Shown here one piece after another: positions 34,801-47,088 of a DNA stretch of 64,000 bases. Every line of letters begins with the position of its first letter. Position 1 is the stretch's first letter. Under the pieces are notes generated by a model, which saw only the letters and a program-made list of their open reading frames with translations, made no database searches and was not told the origin of the DNA. A program made the translations under genes and the position numbers. This DNA is from Halichondria panicea (taxonomy: Eukaryota > Porifera > Demospongiae > Suberitida > Halichondriidae): NCBI RefSeq assembly GCF_963675165.1, contig NC_087381.1:5147378-5211377 (forward strand), read 5' to 3'.

Positions 34801-37800
34801 AATGAGGCCATTTATCAGTGGAGAATTGAAGTTTCAGCCACATCCAATTCTTTTGAGGTCATAAACATTATTCCATTGGGAGACAATGCTGTCAACTGCA
34901 GTTCTGTTACTAATGTCACTGTGTTTACAACTATTGTCGGTATAAACGATACCAACAGTTTCATGGTATCTACCGATGGTAAGCACACATTACACAATGA
35001 AAAATAGTTCCATGCACACCATCCCCACGTATAATTATTATGAAAGGGCTGTTCTTTGCCAATAAAATTATGGAAATGTCATCTATCAAGAAAGTAGATT
35101 ACATCACCCACACTTGGATGGGTTGATAGATTACATCACCCACGCTTGGATTGGTCAGTGTGCAAATTCCAAGCTTGTGACAGATACAGGAAGTCACGTT
35201 ACTCTCCGCATGCATCTGATGTACAGTATGCCTACGTTCGATACTCTCTCTCTATCATAAACTCTTGATAGTACCAATGAAACATGTATGCCCCGAGGCA
35301 TTTAGCATCGCAATGCTTGAATGATTGTTCTCTAATGAGCTCAGTGATCAGTTCGCCAGGCAATATCATAATCATAAGCTCACCTATACATAGCCCTACA
35401 AGCACATGTGCTTATAATATACAATACGTACCAGGCTACATATCCATTGTATGTACACGATCCAGCACACACTGTACGTACCCTGAACTTGATGTCCTTG
35501 GCTTTCTGAACCACCCTCACATCAGTGGCGAACACGAGGTTGTCGTAGCTACGAGTGGCCACCTGGAACTCAACCTGAGAGGAACAGATGTTGTTCAGCA
35601 GTAGATAGTATTGAGAGAAGGACAAAATAATAAGTATTATTCAGAGGCCTTTTAGTACTATACATGTACATACATGTATAGTACACTAGTCGGTGGTGGT
35701 TGGTACTAATCACCTCTAGACAACAAAAAAACCTCTTAGGCTTAGTTTACTACATACATGTAAAAGCGAAAAATGTGGTTGTTGAATTGAGATTGAGGAT
35801 TGAAATAATTATAGCCACCATTTCGAAATTAGACGTATCACTGCATGTAGTGGAACCTCCGATAAATACCCTCTGTACTGGTATTAAGTACCCTCCACAG
35901 AGGACAGTGCTTCGTCGCACTTAACCACAAAATGGACCCATTTCTCAATTTCTACAATTAATGTGTACCACTAGTCTTGTTGCACTTATAATTATGATCT
36001 CTCCAAAACGTAGACTTCAACAGCCACATGTACATACACCAGTATGAGTAACCGTGTAAATCAACAATCTTCTAAATATCTAATTAATTTAAAGCCCCGA
36101 GCTCTCACCTGATCTCCAAATTGTAGACGATCGGAGGACCAGTAGAACTTGACCACCTCCACATCACCAGTGGGACCCAGGAAACGAATAGTCCCAGAGT
36201 CACCCTCACTGTGCGTGTGTGTGGGGGGGGGGGGGTCATATCATAATTATGTATAATAATTATTATGTTCATTTATGACCAACAGAATTTATACGTGCAC
36301 AAGTCATGTGTACTTTAAGCTGGCTGTACATGTTATGAACATTAAAATTGCCAGCAATAGCAAACTTGATGATTTAGAGTAACTACATGCATACATGTAT
36401 ATTAGTTTTAATTTTTAGATTCACACCACGTCCTTAGAGCTGCTAAATGGTTTTGTACAGTAGCTTTGATCCAATTAAAATTATAGTTGCAAGGGCAGAA
36501 AAGAACACAAGGCCTCAGAGTGTGTTTCCATGGATTTCGAGTACACGTACACGTACAGTATAAGCAGGGTTGGTTGCTAGGGACTCCCTCACACCACCCA
36601 CCACCCACCTCTGTATCTTGTGCACGCTGGGTTGGTTCCTAGGGCAATCTCCAGGCAGCTCTTCCTCCACTGATCCAGTGTACACATCATTAGAACACAG
36701 CTGCAAGGTACAAACACGCTATTAATAGAGGGTACCCTGCAATAAAGAGGTGGTCTACTAACACTACTTGAAACACGTGCTATGGAGAGACTTTGAGGCC
36801 CATTAAACTGGCTGTATTATAGCTAACAGCTGCTAACAGGTACAAATGCATGCTAGGGGGCCTATTAACGGCTGTACACGTATTACAAAATGTGCACATA
36901 CAAGTACAACTGTACAGTGTACAAGCTGTACAGTCATGTACACCGTATAGAGGGTGACCTGTTTTATGGAATGCCACTCTGACCAGACTTCTGCATTCAT
37001 CAATAAAATGCATTCATCAATAAAAGATCATAATTACAGACTTTTGGGTGGCCCCGGCCAACACTCAATATAGCTTCCACCAAATAACTTCCTCATACAT
37101 GTAATACCATTACATGCATGTACATGTACATGTACATACCGTCTTACACGTACTAATAGTCTCTATGTACAAAACTACATGCACAGTGTACAGTGTATGT
37201 GATGGCCTTATTCTACATGACTTATTTTACATGACTGTACTAAATTGATTACCTCAAACTTGACAGTGCCCAGGGGTATGACCTTGATCCTGACAGCATG
37301 GAGTCTCTCGTTTGTGTAGTCCTGCAGTAACATAGACATAAGTAATGGGCAGCTGACTAGTATAACATGTACTACTGTAACAGTGTGGTGACCCTCTTAA
37401 TGGCCACTTTTAAAGAAAGGCTGACTAAAAATAGATACATGTATATAACGGTCAGGACCCAGGTCCCCTCTGTACGATGTACAGAGGCTAACTTTTTTTC
37501 CAATGTAAAGATGTACACATGAGTGTACTCACATTCTGTACAGAGAACTCTACTTCATCGTACTGCGCCAGTTTGTGGTCCTGGAATGGAGAAAGAACAC
37601 AAACTAATAGGACAGCTAGACTACAATACAGTACACACATGCGCATGCACTGGTTTGCCTATGCACTGCAACTGTAATGGACTAGACATGTTACAATTTG
37701 ATTCGAACAATGATTTTGACCGGTATGGCCTCACGTAAAGACCACCATCGATAGTTGGTTGTCAAGGCTACACAATCAACCGAGGCTACATTTTGTACAT

Positions 37801-40800
37801 ACATGTATATACATATTCCCAATAATAGTATATACATTGTACATGCCATAATTATACATGTACATCATGTACACTGTACATGTATGAATGGCAATGTATG
37901 TATACATGTACACAGTCAGTGAACCCTGTCATTAGCACACTTACGAGATCAATGACTTCGTTGAAATGGAAGAACATCCTCATGTCCCTCTGAGCACACT
38001 TGATGAACCCGAACCCATCCCTCAGTGCCGCCACCACACCCTGTAGGGGAGGCAGGCAATAACGACATGATGCACAGGCAGTACAAATATACATACATAT
38101 ACATGCATGACCAAGCGACTGGTCCACTGCACTATCAGTATGTGCCGGACATTTTAGGTGCTTCAAACTCAGGCTATAATGTACATAATTTATACATGTA
38201 ATAATATATGTTATAGTTATAACACGGGCACAAGGGATGTATGGAATATATTGCACTGAAGCACGGGGCGTAAGCCCCGAGGGCTGAGTGCAATATATGC
38301 CATGCATCCCGAGTGCACGTGTTATAACTAGTTTATATCCCGAGGGCATAGCAACATAACACTGTTTTAGTAACACAATATAAACTGCACAAAAAGATGA
38401 CAAAGACAACTCTAGACACAGCTCCATCTCTTCTCTCTTCTAGACGCCAGTATATGCAGCGTATTAGATTGGCATGACCGACGAATGGCTTGACACAAAA
38501 TCCAACGCTGAAAGCACTGCAAAACAGCCCCACCCCCACTACTGCTGCAAAGAAACAGCCCCACCCTACTTACTGCTGCGAAGAAACAGCCCCACCCCAC
38601 TACTCAGTGTATTTTAAACTGCTGCTCGAACAGCCCTCCACTATCCTCGGCATCACAACCAACCCAAAGAAGCTCGCCTCTACACTGCTGCAAAACAGCT
38701 CAAGCCCCCAGCAAAAAGAGCCGCTTCTAGTGCTATGGTGAAGCAGAATTGACATGCATCACAAAGTCGAGGACTAGGTCTAGGAACACAGAATCTTCCA
38801 CAAAATGAACCTTGGACAATTTAAAAACCTGCATGGTTGCAAAGAAACTCCAGTAGTGCTGAACATTCCTGCATGGCTGGACTTACTTTGATATATACTT
38901 GTTATTTCTCATGATACAATAATTGTCTGCTTAATTTAATTGTCTGTCTAATGCCATGCAGAGGGGCGTTTTGTGGTTAGTGCATTATGACTTTCAGCAG
39001 TGCATTATGCTGCATATTGCACCTGGTAACAACGTGGCAACGGGATATAAGTACACATAATTATATTATTATTAATTGTACATGCTCTAAATATGACATG
39101 TGAAGAGTTTCTATTTGTTTTACAATAATTATATTGACAATGAACCCACCGTTTCCCTCTGAGATGTGTCCTTCTGCTCCTCGACCAGGCGGTGTAGCCT
39201 CACACCCGTGGCTCTCTCTGTGCCGTCTCTCTTGTCAATGGCCAGACTGAAGTTGACTATGTCCCCGGAGAGCATTGTGAAGTCCCCCACCTGGTCTGTG
39301 TCACTATACGACAGCACACGAACCCTGTACATGTGTGTGTGTGGGGGGAAGGTCACTAAGTCTCTCTGCAGCATGTGTTTTGACCTGTTAGCAAGGTTTT
39401 ATTACAGCCACTGTTGATCTACCCAACAGTGGCGGTCAACACTGTACGAGGCAATTCAATGCTACATGTACATGTAGATGCTATAGGCTCACGTACACAA
39501 TAATGGTCAGGCACTCTAGGAAAACTTCATTAGCAGGCCACACTCTATAATACAGGCCACCTCCTTATTACAGCCACTGTTAGTCTACCACAGTCACTGT
39601 ACCAAATAAAGCGCTAACACAATAGTATAGTACGGTACCGTAACAAGCGGTCAGGCTGGTCAGGTTTTGGCCTGACCACTTTTTGGAACTAAGTAGGTAA
39701 TGGTCGTCATTATTGAAAATTGCATAATGTTTCCTGGTAATTATTATGGTCGTCAATATTGTAATCGAGTATAAAATTTACCTTGGTCTGCATTGCTATA
39801 TCCTACTAGTATCATCAACTCACCCGTCCATGTCCTCCATGTACGTGACCTCCCCTTGGGTGCTCTCCGTCTCCTTCCCGCGGCCGTGGGTGAACGAGCG
39901 GATGACAGGTTTCTTGACCACCCCCTGTAAGAAGTCCCCCGCTACCTCGTCAAACTGGACTGACCCGGCGGAGAGGAGCTGGATGTTGGCAGCTACGTCC
40001 TTACCCTAAGAGAGAGGGGTGAAACAAACATCCACTAAACACACATAGCCTTTGCATATACATGTACATGCATCCACTCTTTAAACGAAAATTAAGCTGC
40101 TCTTACATGTATCTCACAAAATGAGGCCCTAAGTTGAATACAAGTGTGGAACTACATGTCCAAATACAGGGCATGCTAGATTTCAACAATACATGTATGT
40201 GCATGTACACAATGCAATACTAGTGTATCCATACTACACGCTTGTTCATACAATCTCCAGTACAGCAATGCCCGAGCCCACCACCCACCTGTCTGTTCTG
40301 CACCACGAACTCCACACAGGAGCCTACCTCCACACTGGACTCACCAGTCACCTCACTGTAGTGGAAGAAGATCTGTAGGGGGAGTGGTGTAACGTGGGTG
40401 TAAGGGTGCAGTGGGGGATAGGGGACACAATGTACGACAGGCACGGTGCAGCTCAAGCAATTAGCCTCTGATTACACTCAGCAATTACACTCAGCGTGGG
40501 CGGATAATTGGTGCTCAATCAAAGACTAATATCTTGAGCTGCACCGCGCCTGTCGTACACGATCTCCTCTGGTACAGTGGCGGATATAGGGGACAGGGTC
40601 ATTTTATTAATCGTATGTGTAAAACTGCATCTACACCTAGTGGAACCGCAAAATCAAAATGTGGACACTTTTGGAACTTATGGAAAGCGTCCTTTTTATT
40701 GACGGGTTCATTCGTACATGTATGCACATGTATGTGCTAGAGTTGGGACTTGATTGAGTGTTCTGATTATAAGAGGTGTCCTTATTTCAGGGAGTCTACA

Positions 40801-43800
40801 TTTAATTAGTGGTTCCACTGTACACCATTCATCATCATAACAGTATTCTGCTATACATGTACATGTAGGACTCACGTCTTTGACAAGGTCAGCTCTCTCG
40901 ATGAACCCGAAGGAGTCCTTCATTGTCTTCACTATTCCCTGCACGTGGAAGGAAACAAACAGTTGAGAAGTGTATGTAGTACAAGCACACTGTAACTGGC
41001 AATCTCTCTACACGACTACTAAAGTGCATACAGGTACAAAGAGCCTTATACACACTTGTACATGTACATGCATAAAAGGCAGACTTCGAAAGGATTATAC
41101 AATCTGTACTTGTTTGTAATACAATGTAATAGTACCGTATTGCGGGAAATTTTCGCGGGTGCAGCTATTTGGCTCCAGAGCCCTCAGCAGAAATGTTCTT
41201 GGGTTCTAATATTCGCGTTTCAATGCCAGGAAACCACACCCACCAATAGCTTTGTATGTGAAATACTGGTGCGTGGGAGTTTATCCCAGTTTTGCGTCGA
41301 CTGCTCTGCCCTCGAAAAACGCAAAAAAATGTTGCACCTCACGAAAGTTTCCCGCTATACGGTATTCATTTGAATGTGTACTGTATAAGATATCATTACC
41401 TGCACAGTCTCCACCTTGGCTGGCTGCACCAATCTCACCAGCCTGGCTTTAAGAGCTCCGGTCCTGCATAGGAATAATCCATGTACATGTAATTCAGCTT
41501 TAATAACAATAGAGAGGACAAGTACATGTGCAGTCAGTACTTGGGGAAACATTTAATGCAGTCAAAATCACCGACTGTTTTCATTGCGTGATTGTACGGA
41601 CTTGGTTGATCCAATTTCAGGGAATCTACTGCATTTAGGGGCATCACTGTACTTGTACAACAAAGCTTTACACACAGTACTGTCTGTATACATGCTCTGT
41701 ATGCTCTGTATACAGACACAGTTAAAAATAGGGTTTCATAGAGAGGGGGGGCGCCCTGGGACCCCCCCCTCTCCTAGAAATCTGAAAAATTAAGGTCACA
41801 TCCTAACCACACCCACCTCTTGTTCTTGGCCATGTAAAAGGAGACCTCATCTCCCTTGCGAATGTCTCTCTCATCGTTGACATCAGTGAATGTGTACGGC
41901 ACAAAGAAGACCTCCTAATTTAAAAGTAAACACAGAAGTAAGTTATCAATGTTAACATGTACACGCACATGTACAGTCAGTGGAATCTTAACGGCCAAGC
42001 TGAACGAAAAGGCCAACTATGAAATGATTATAAAGGCCAGGCAGGTACCAAATGCAACAAAACAACCCCTCAAACCCCCACTAGATGAAACCCTGCTGTT
42101 GTGCAACTATCCAGCTCATCTGTAGTACTGAAACAGTGTACGCACACTACAGACACAGACACAGACACTTGTAGAGTACATGACGGTATTGTGCTAGTGC
42201 TCACGCACCCCACTCCTCTCGTAGATGATCCTGCCCATCATGGGATCATTGTAGGTCTGCTTCACCTGAGCAACAAGAAACACATACGCATCTATGACTA
42301 AGTACATGTATAACATGGGTAGGTACAGTACTTGAAATAAGCAGGCAACCCTTTATAATAGAATAGGCATCAAATATTTGGACTTGTTGTTTTATTGTCA
42401 GAATTGATTGACCTAAATTCTTTACCAACTTGCAACAGTAGAATTCACTCTCACCTTTGACCCTCTGGCCGGCCCATCTCTCTCTGAAGGGGAAGCCCCT
42501 CTTATTGAGATGATCTTGGGCTCACAGTCAACCTGAGAGAGAGACAAGGGCACATACTTTTATGATTACGTGATAACACCAAACATAGGTACCAAAAATG
42601 TCCACGTTTGACAGCATGTGGAATGCCGTTTAAAGTAAAAATCGGCAGTTTTGACAAATATCCCCAGTAGAATATCGTGTTGCTAATGGTAATATACCTT
42701 TCCCAGTAGTCTCTCCTCGCTGATGCTCTCGAAGGAGACGGTGCCAGTGGGTAGGAGGACCAGTCGTCGTGCTATCAGCTTACCAGTCCTGGAGTCCACA
42801 CCCACTTCAAACTCCACCTCATCTGGAGGGGGGTACATGTATTGTCCATGCTCAACACATACGGTCTTTGAATAAGCTATTGAATGAATTGACTTCGAGT
42901 TGGTAATTTATTTTTATTGTGTCAATATTTTACAGCCATTCAAAAACGAGCACAATAATTCAAAATTATTGATTTAGATACGTAACTAAGTAGACATTAA
43001 AATTGAGGGACCTCTTAGAACACTCATCGTCAATTAGAACACTCATCGTCAATTAGCCCTATACAATGTACTTATGACACTATCTGAACACATGATGATG
43101 ATGATGTACATAATTTGTATCTACTAGTTTGCAATTGGGAGCTATGTAGGAACACTGCAGCAATGTACATGCATGCACACAAGACAGCACAATGAGGTAC
43201 CTCCAGAGCTGAGTTCTGAGGCACTGCCATTGTATTGTGAGAAGTGGAAGAAGATGGACTCATTCCTCTCACAGCACGTGATGAACCCAAAGCTTTGCTG
43301 GAGAATAATCACAGAGTACAAAGAGGTTGAATATGCAGAAAGAGGTCATGCGGTTAATATGGCCATTGTAGTAACTGTACACAGACAGTATGAAATGCAA
43401 TGTAGGATGTGGGACAGGTTTTGGGTTTAAATTCTTCAAGAACTTTATATGTACTGATCGACAAGTACACTATACACACTGATGATGCCTACCATGAGTT
43501 TGTCAATGATCCCAGTCTCTCTGATGCTAGCACTGCAACAAGCAATAAGCATAATGATGTGTGAGTGTGTGTACAGTATAAATTAAGTGCAACCCATAAA
43601 CGATGTCTCCCTGAAGTACAGTACAGTATAAGGACACGTCATCAACCAAAACAAGCTTTCTCTATAAGCTCAGCATGATTCAAAAGCATGGCCAATGTTA
43701 ACTGACCCTATAAGCACATGTGCATATCAACAGTTGATACGGCACTGTGTACACTGACCTCGTGGCCACGAATGATGAGGAGCTAGGTTGCTGAGACTTG

Positions 43801-44359
43801 AAGCTCCCACTCTTGTTGAAACTGCCGCTTCGACTGCGGCCCGCAAATGGATCCTGTGTGTGCATGTGTGCGTGTGGGTGGGTGGATTGTTATGTGTGTG
43901 TGGAGTGGGTGTCTAAAGGATACAGTTGATGCTATATAATGGCCACCCCGGCCAAATAACTGAGAAATCAAGGCCAGGTCCCAAATTAGCAATTTGTGGG
44001 AGGGGAAAACAATCCCTCAACAAGTCTGTATTAAATAGCCAAAATCTTGTTCACCAAATACGTCCGTTATGAAAGCTAAGGGGTTCCATATATTAATTGC
44101 CAGTATACAGTCAGTATATGTAGTCGAGTATTGCACATCATGCACAACAATGTGCAATCAATAACACATTAACAGTATAGCTACGTGTCAATGCGTGTAC
44201 AACTATTACAAAATTGTTGAGTACCAGTACAGGTATAGAAATAAAGCATGAGTTGGTTGCACTTGTTGTGTGAACCTGTTAAGCCTACTTTTTGTATGAA
44301 AACCTTCATGTATTGATGCAGCAAGAGAATCTATTAACAAAAGTACTTACCGAAAACAT
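27621..44359 (-). CDS. CSDE1: CSDE1/Unr-like multi cold-shock-domain RNA-binding protein
   Basis: Twenty-seven exons in transcript order: 44359-44351, 43853-43759, 43532-43493, 43297-43201, 42822-42698, 42532-42455, 42265-42209, 41914-41817, 41463-41400, 40938-40876, 40372-40289, 40005-39824, 39324-39150, 38040-37945, 37580-37533, 37321-37253, 36700-36609, 36208-36109, 35574-35482, 32365-32286, 31693-31561, 30567-30505, 30150-30031, 29358-29251, 28663-28467, 27976-27926 and a tentative last exon 27735-27621 (843 aa; human about 800). RNA-binding cold-shock motifs are [52 protein letters not shown] and YGFITC/IFFHM, separated by non-canonical CSDs as in animal CSDE1. The PERLRRK exon resembles the CSDE1 C-terminus. 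The expected role is cytoplasmic control of mRNA translation and stability. The fourth canonical CSD has FFPF instead of FFHF. The last exon is the weakest call. Confidence 0.9.
28665..28812. repeat. (TG)n microsatellite abutting a CSDE1 splice acceptor
   Basis: About 145 bp of TG with CGAG/AGTG interruptions. On the coding strand it is (CA)n ending CACACACAG, the acceptor of the exon at 28663. Confidence 0.9.
29696..29912. mobile_element. MITE with TACCGTATAGCGGGTAATTTTCGTG ends
   Basis: The inverted ends of about 30 bp are near-perfect (TACCGTATAGCGGGTAATTT at left; its complement ending CTATACTGTA at right). It lies in a CSDE1 intron. A relative is at 41133-41364. Confidence 0.75.
30651..30804. 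mobile_element. hAT-like MITE, CAGGGGCGG ends
   Basis: Ends CAGGGGCGG and CCGCCCCTG, typical of hAT elements. The flanking duplication is unclear. Confidence 0.45.
33156..35007 (+). pseudogene. vWA-domain secreted protein nested in CSDE1 intron (frameshifted)
   Basis: Exons 33156-33686, 33834-34415 and 34640-34978. A signal peptide ([12 protein letters not shown]) leads to an N-terminal domain, then a von Willebrand A domain ([15 protein letters not shown] motif, [21 protein letters not shown]), then a roughly 110-residue extracellular domain with several N-glycosylation sites. The frame opened by the ATG meets TGA at 33300-33302. The continuing domain ([11 protein letters not shown]...) is in another frame, so one base is missing here or in the assembly. 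No exon follows the GTAAGC donor at 34979. Reading through it gives a stop at 35005-35007, with AATAAA at 35061, which would yield a secreted form. The gene lies wholly inside the CSDE1 intron 32366-35481 on the opposite strand. It is a paralogue of the exon at 1-113. Confidence 0.75.
35061..35066 (+). terminator. Possible poly(A) signal of nested vWA gene
   Basis: AATAAA 54 bp after the read-through stop. Confidence 0.35.
38216..38330. repeat. Hairpin with CCCCGAGGGC motif (5), CSDE1 intron
   Basis: AGTTATAACACG pairs with CGTGTTATAACT. Inner arms CATATATTGCACT-like also pair. The loop has GGGGCGTAAGCCCCGAGGGC. Confidence 0.75.
40431..40559. repeat. Foldback repeat, 27-bp arms
   Basis: TGTACGACAGGCACGGTGCA... 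at left and its complement ...CGCGCCTGTCGTACA at right, with one mismatch. A single related copy of the right arm lies at 2070-2105. Confidence 0.75.
41133..41364. mobile_element. MITE with TACCGTATTGCGGGAAATTTTCG ends
   Basis: Inverted ends TACCGTATTGCGGGAAA and complement TTTCCCGCTATACGGTA. It lies in a CSDE1 intron and is related to the element at 29696. Confidence 0.7.
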
Positions 44360-44891
44360 TTGTGGTGTCTCTTTGTTTGTTCAATGTTATAAGTATTTCA
44401 TTCAGATATTGGGTCCGACTTTTGTTTGATTCTTTTCGTCTTGATTATATTTATTGATCGTACATGTGGATATCGAATTTTTAAAATGCGTAAAAACCAG
44501 TCTGTATAAGATATGATTGCTTCAAAAAAAGAGAGAGAGATCGTCCAGATTTGTGTTGAACCTGTGAACGTGTGTGAAAGAAGGGTGGTCATCAATTAGA
44601 ATTAGAATTTTTTATGCAAATCTTACATGTTCATAAAACACACTATTATCTCACCTATTATGCTGAGTGATTTGCCAATTTGGTGTGCTTTATAAAAACG
44701 CTACAAAGAGAAAGAAACCTAATCTACAGAGATAAAGAAGTTCTGGCTCCTGCCCAAAGAAGCCAAAGCCACTAATTAATGGGTGCAAGTCGAGTCAGCA
44801 AGATTTATAATTAAATATTAATTATTTTTGTTAGCTCGCCCATTAAATTTGCTTGTTACTATTAGCAACCACAGAAACTTTGAAGGCAAAA
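44360..44891. promoter_or_regulatory. Shared divergent upstream region, CSDE1 and NME5
   Basis: 532 bp separate the CSDE1 ATG (minus) and the NME5 ATG (plus). It should hold both promoters and 5' UTRs, unless further upstream non-coding exons exist. No clear TATA pair or binding motif is evident. Confidence 0.45.
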
Positions 44892-46699
44892 ATGGAAGAC
44901 ACTCCAATTTTCCCCGACCCTCCTGTTGTAACTGTGGAGAGAACTCTGGCTATTATCAAACCTGATGCAGTGCATAGAGCAGATGAGGTTATGGAGGACA
45001 TCAAAAGTTTGGAATTTTCCATTCTAAATGTGAGTTGTAGAGCTCAAAAATAAATTAATTTCTGAAATATTAAAATGCACCTTATAACTTTATTTTTTCA
45101 TATTCACATTCATACAAATACGATTAGTCTTGCAGACGTCTGAGACGATGTACATACCCTGTACGTACGTACATGTAGCGAACAGGCCGGATTTGTGGAA
45201 CACTGAAATTTAGATAAATTATGCTCACCTGTAGTTAAAAACTGTACGTTAAATTCATTGTACTGCCCAGAATAGTCAGTACATGTACCTTACATGTGCA
45301 TATTCAGGTAACTTACAGTCTAGTAGAGAACGGACACCTTGGGGAAATTTTTGGTTGGCCTTTCTTCATGGGTGGTGGCAGTTTAAGTGCTTCCACTGTA
45401 ATTATACAATCTCTGAAACCTGTAAAGATGCAGTAGAGTGTATTTATTGCATGCCCTTTTGCCATCACCAAATCTTTATCTCTCATCACAGCAACGCAGG
45501 TTGAGGCTGACTCCAGAACAGGCCTCCGACTTCTATGCTGAGCACTATGGCAAAATGTTCTTCCCAAGTCTCATCGCTTACATGCAAAGGTATGATGGGT
45601 TAATCTCACAAGATATATTTAGTAGCTCTGAGGAGCATTCAGTATCTCGATGGTGTGTACATGTAGATCAAAAATGTGTGATGGCTCAAAATTCTGTAGT
45701 ATTTCCATGAAGTGTTTGAGTTGAATGCATGTACCTTTTTGGTAAACTCTTAGAGTACTAAGTTACACGCACCGGATGGGCCTTATAATTATTTGCCAAC
45801 AATTTCATTGGTATAAAACCTTGTATTCCTTGCAGTGCTGACATCATAGCACTGGTTCTGGCCAAGCGTGATGCTATTCAAGAGTGGAGGGATCTGCTGG
45901 GACCCACGAATGCGGTCAGAGCCAAGCAAGAAGCTCCCGACTCACTCAGGGCAAAGTATGGGCATGATCAAACAAGAAATGGGCTGCACGGCAGTGATAG
46001 CTACCATACGGCCGAGAGGGAGATCAGATTCATGTTCTCAGAATGTAAATAAGTGAAGGGCTACTCATGTACATGTACATGCATTAATTAGTTAGTTTCC
46101 ATCATATTATGAAATTATTGTTTCTGAGGTTCAAACATTATTTTAGTGTACGTATACAGTAATGATATATAATTATAGGTACCGACGTTTCTAGAATTTA
46201 AACTAATACATGAATACATAATTATTATCTCTGTCTTTTCTTTGTCTGCAGCGATCACAGAGCCCATCTACCACGGCCAAGATGCAACTGACTATCTCCA
46301 GAGCAAAGTGAACCCTGTCCTCACCAAGGCTCTCACACATCTGTCCAAACAAAAACCAGAAGACCCACTGGTACGCACAATCATTAAAATGATGTGATGG
46401 AAATAATAATGCATCAGTTGAATGTACACGTGACGTACGACTATTTTTCATGTGTGAATCTATACTGCCCATCCCCTGCTCCATTTTGAGGACAATTATT
46501 TGTATGCAGTTGCTAGTTACCCTAACCAACTATTCACCTACATAAGCGTATAATCATGTAAAGTACAACTTAAAGGCTCAAAATTGTATTTTGCTTATCT
46601 GCATCATTCACGCCACTTATTCCCTTGCAGACCTGGCTGGCTCAATGGTTGCTGGACAACAATCCTAACAAACCCAAAGTGACAGAAGTGGACACATGA
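44892..46699 (+). CDS. NME5: NME5-like nucleoside diphosphate kinase homologue
   Basis: Exons 44892-45029, 45492-45589, 45836-46044, 46252-46370, 46631-46699 give 210 aa, about the usual NME5 length. The NDPK domain spans residues 14-150: ERTLAIIKPDAV, TPEQASDFYAEHYGKMFF, and the active-site region NGLHGSDS with the catalytic His. A Dpy-30-like C-terminus follows (QSKVNPVLTKALTHLSKQKPEDPLTWLAQWLLDNNP). The family is tied to cilia, flagella and the radial-spoke system; kinase activity in NME5 is doubtful although the His is kept. The start is the only ATG that begins a normal NME5 N-terminus. Confidence 0.93.
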
Positions 46700-47088
46700 A
46701 CTCATTCATAATTATAGTTACAGAAACTGTGTAGCACATTACATTTTTATGTTCATGTTTATGCAATTGGTATGACCACAGTGGTACATGTAGTGCCTGC
46801 AGCGGGAATTTAAGTTATTTTAGGTGAAAATGAGGGTGATCGTAAAAATGTATTACTACCAGTATTTTTGATCAAAGATAGAAAATTTAATGTGCAAACA
46901 GTTAGACCTTAGCCAACGCATAATTATGTTAGATTCCTTATTAAACCGACAACGATTGGTCTTTTCCATCGCTAAAGCGATACGTATAATTATTGTCCAC
47001 TATAGCTCTTCATAAACCACCAAATACGTTTATACCCACCACCTTAATTAAGGAAACAATAATATTTTATGTATATTATTATTTTAAT

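Noticed and set aside
38333-38741. Overlapping ORFs around CAGCCCCACCC(C/T)AC repeats
   Set aside because: A short tandem CTGC(T)GCAAAGAAACAGCCCCACC-like repeat in a CSDE1 intron, with no coding evidence.
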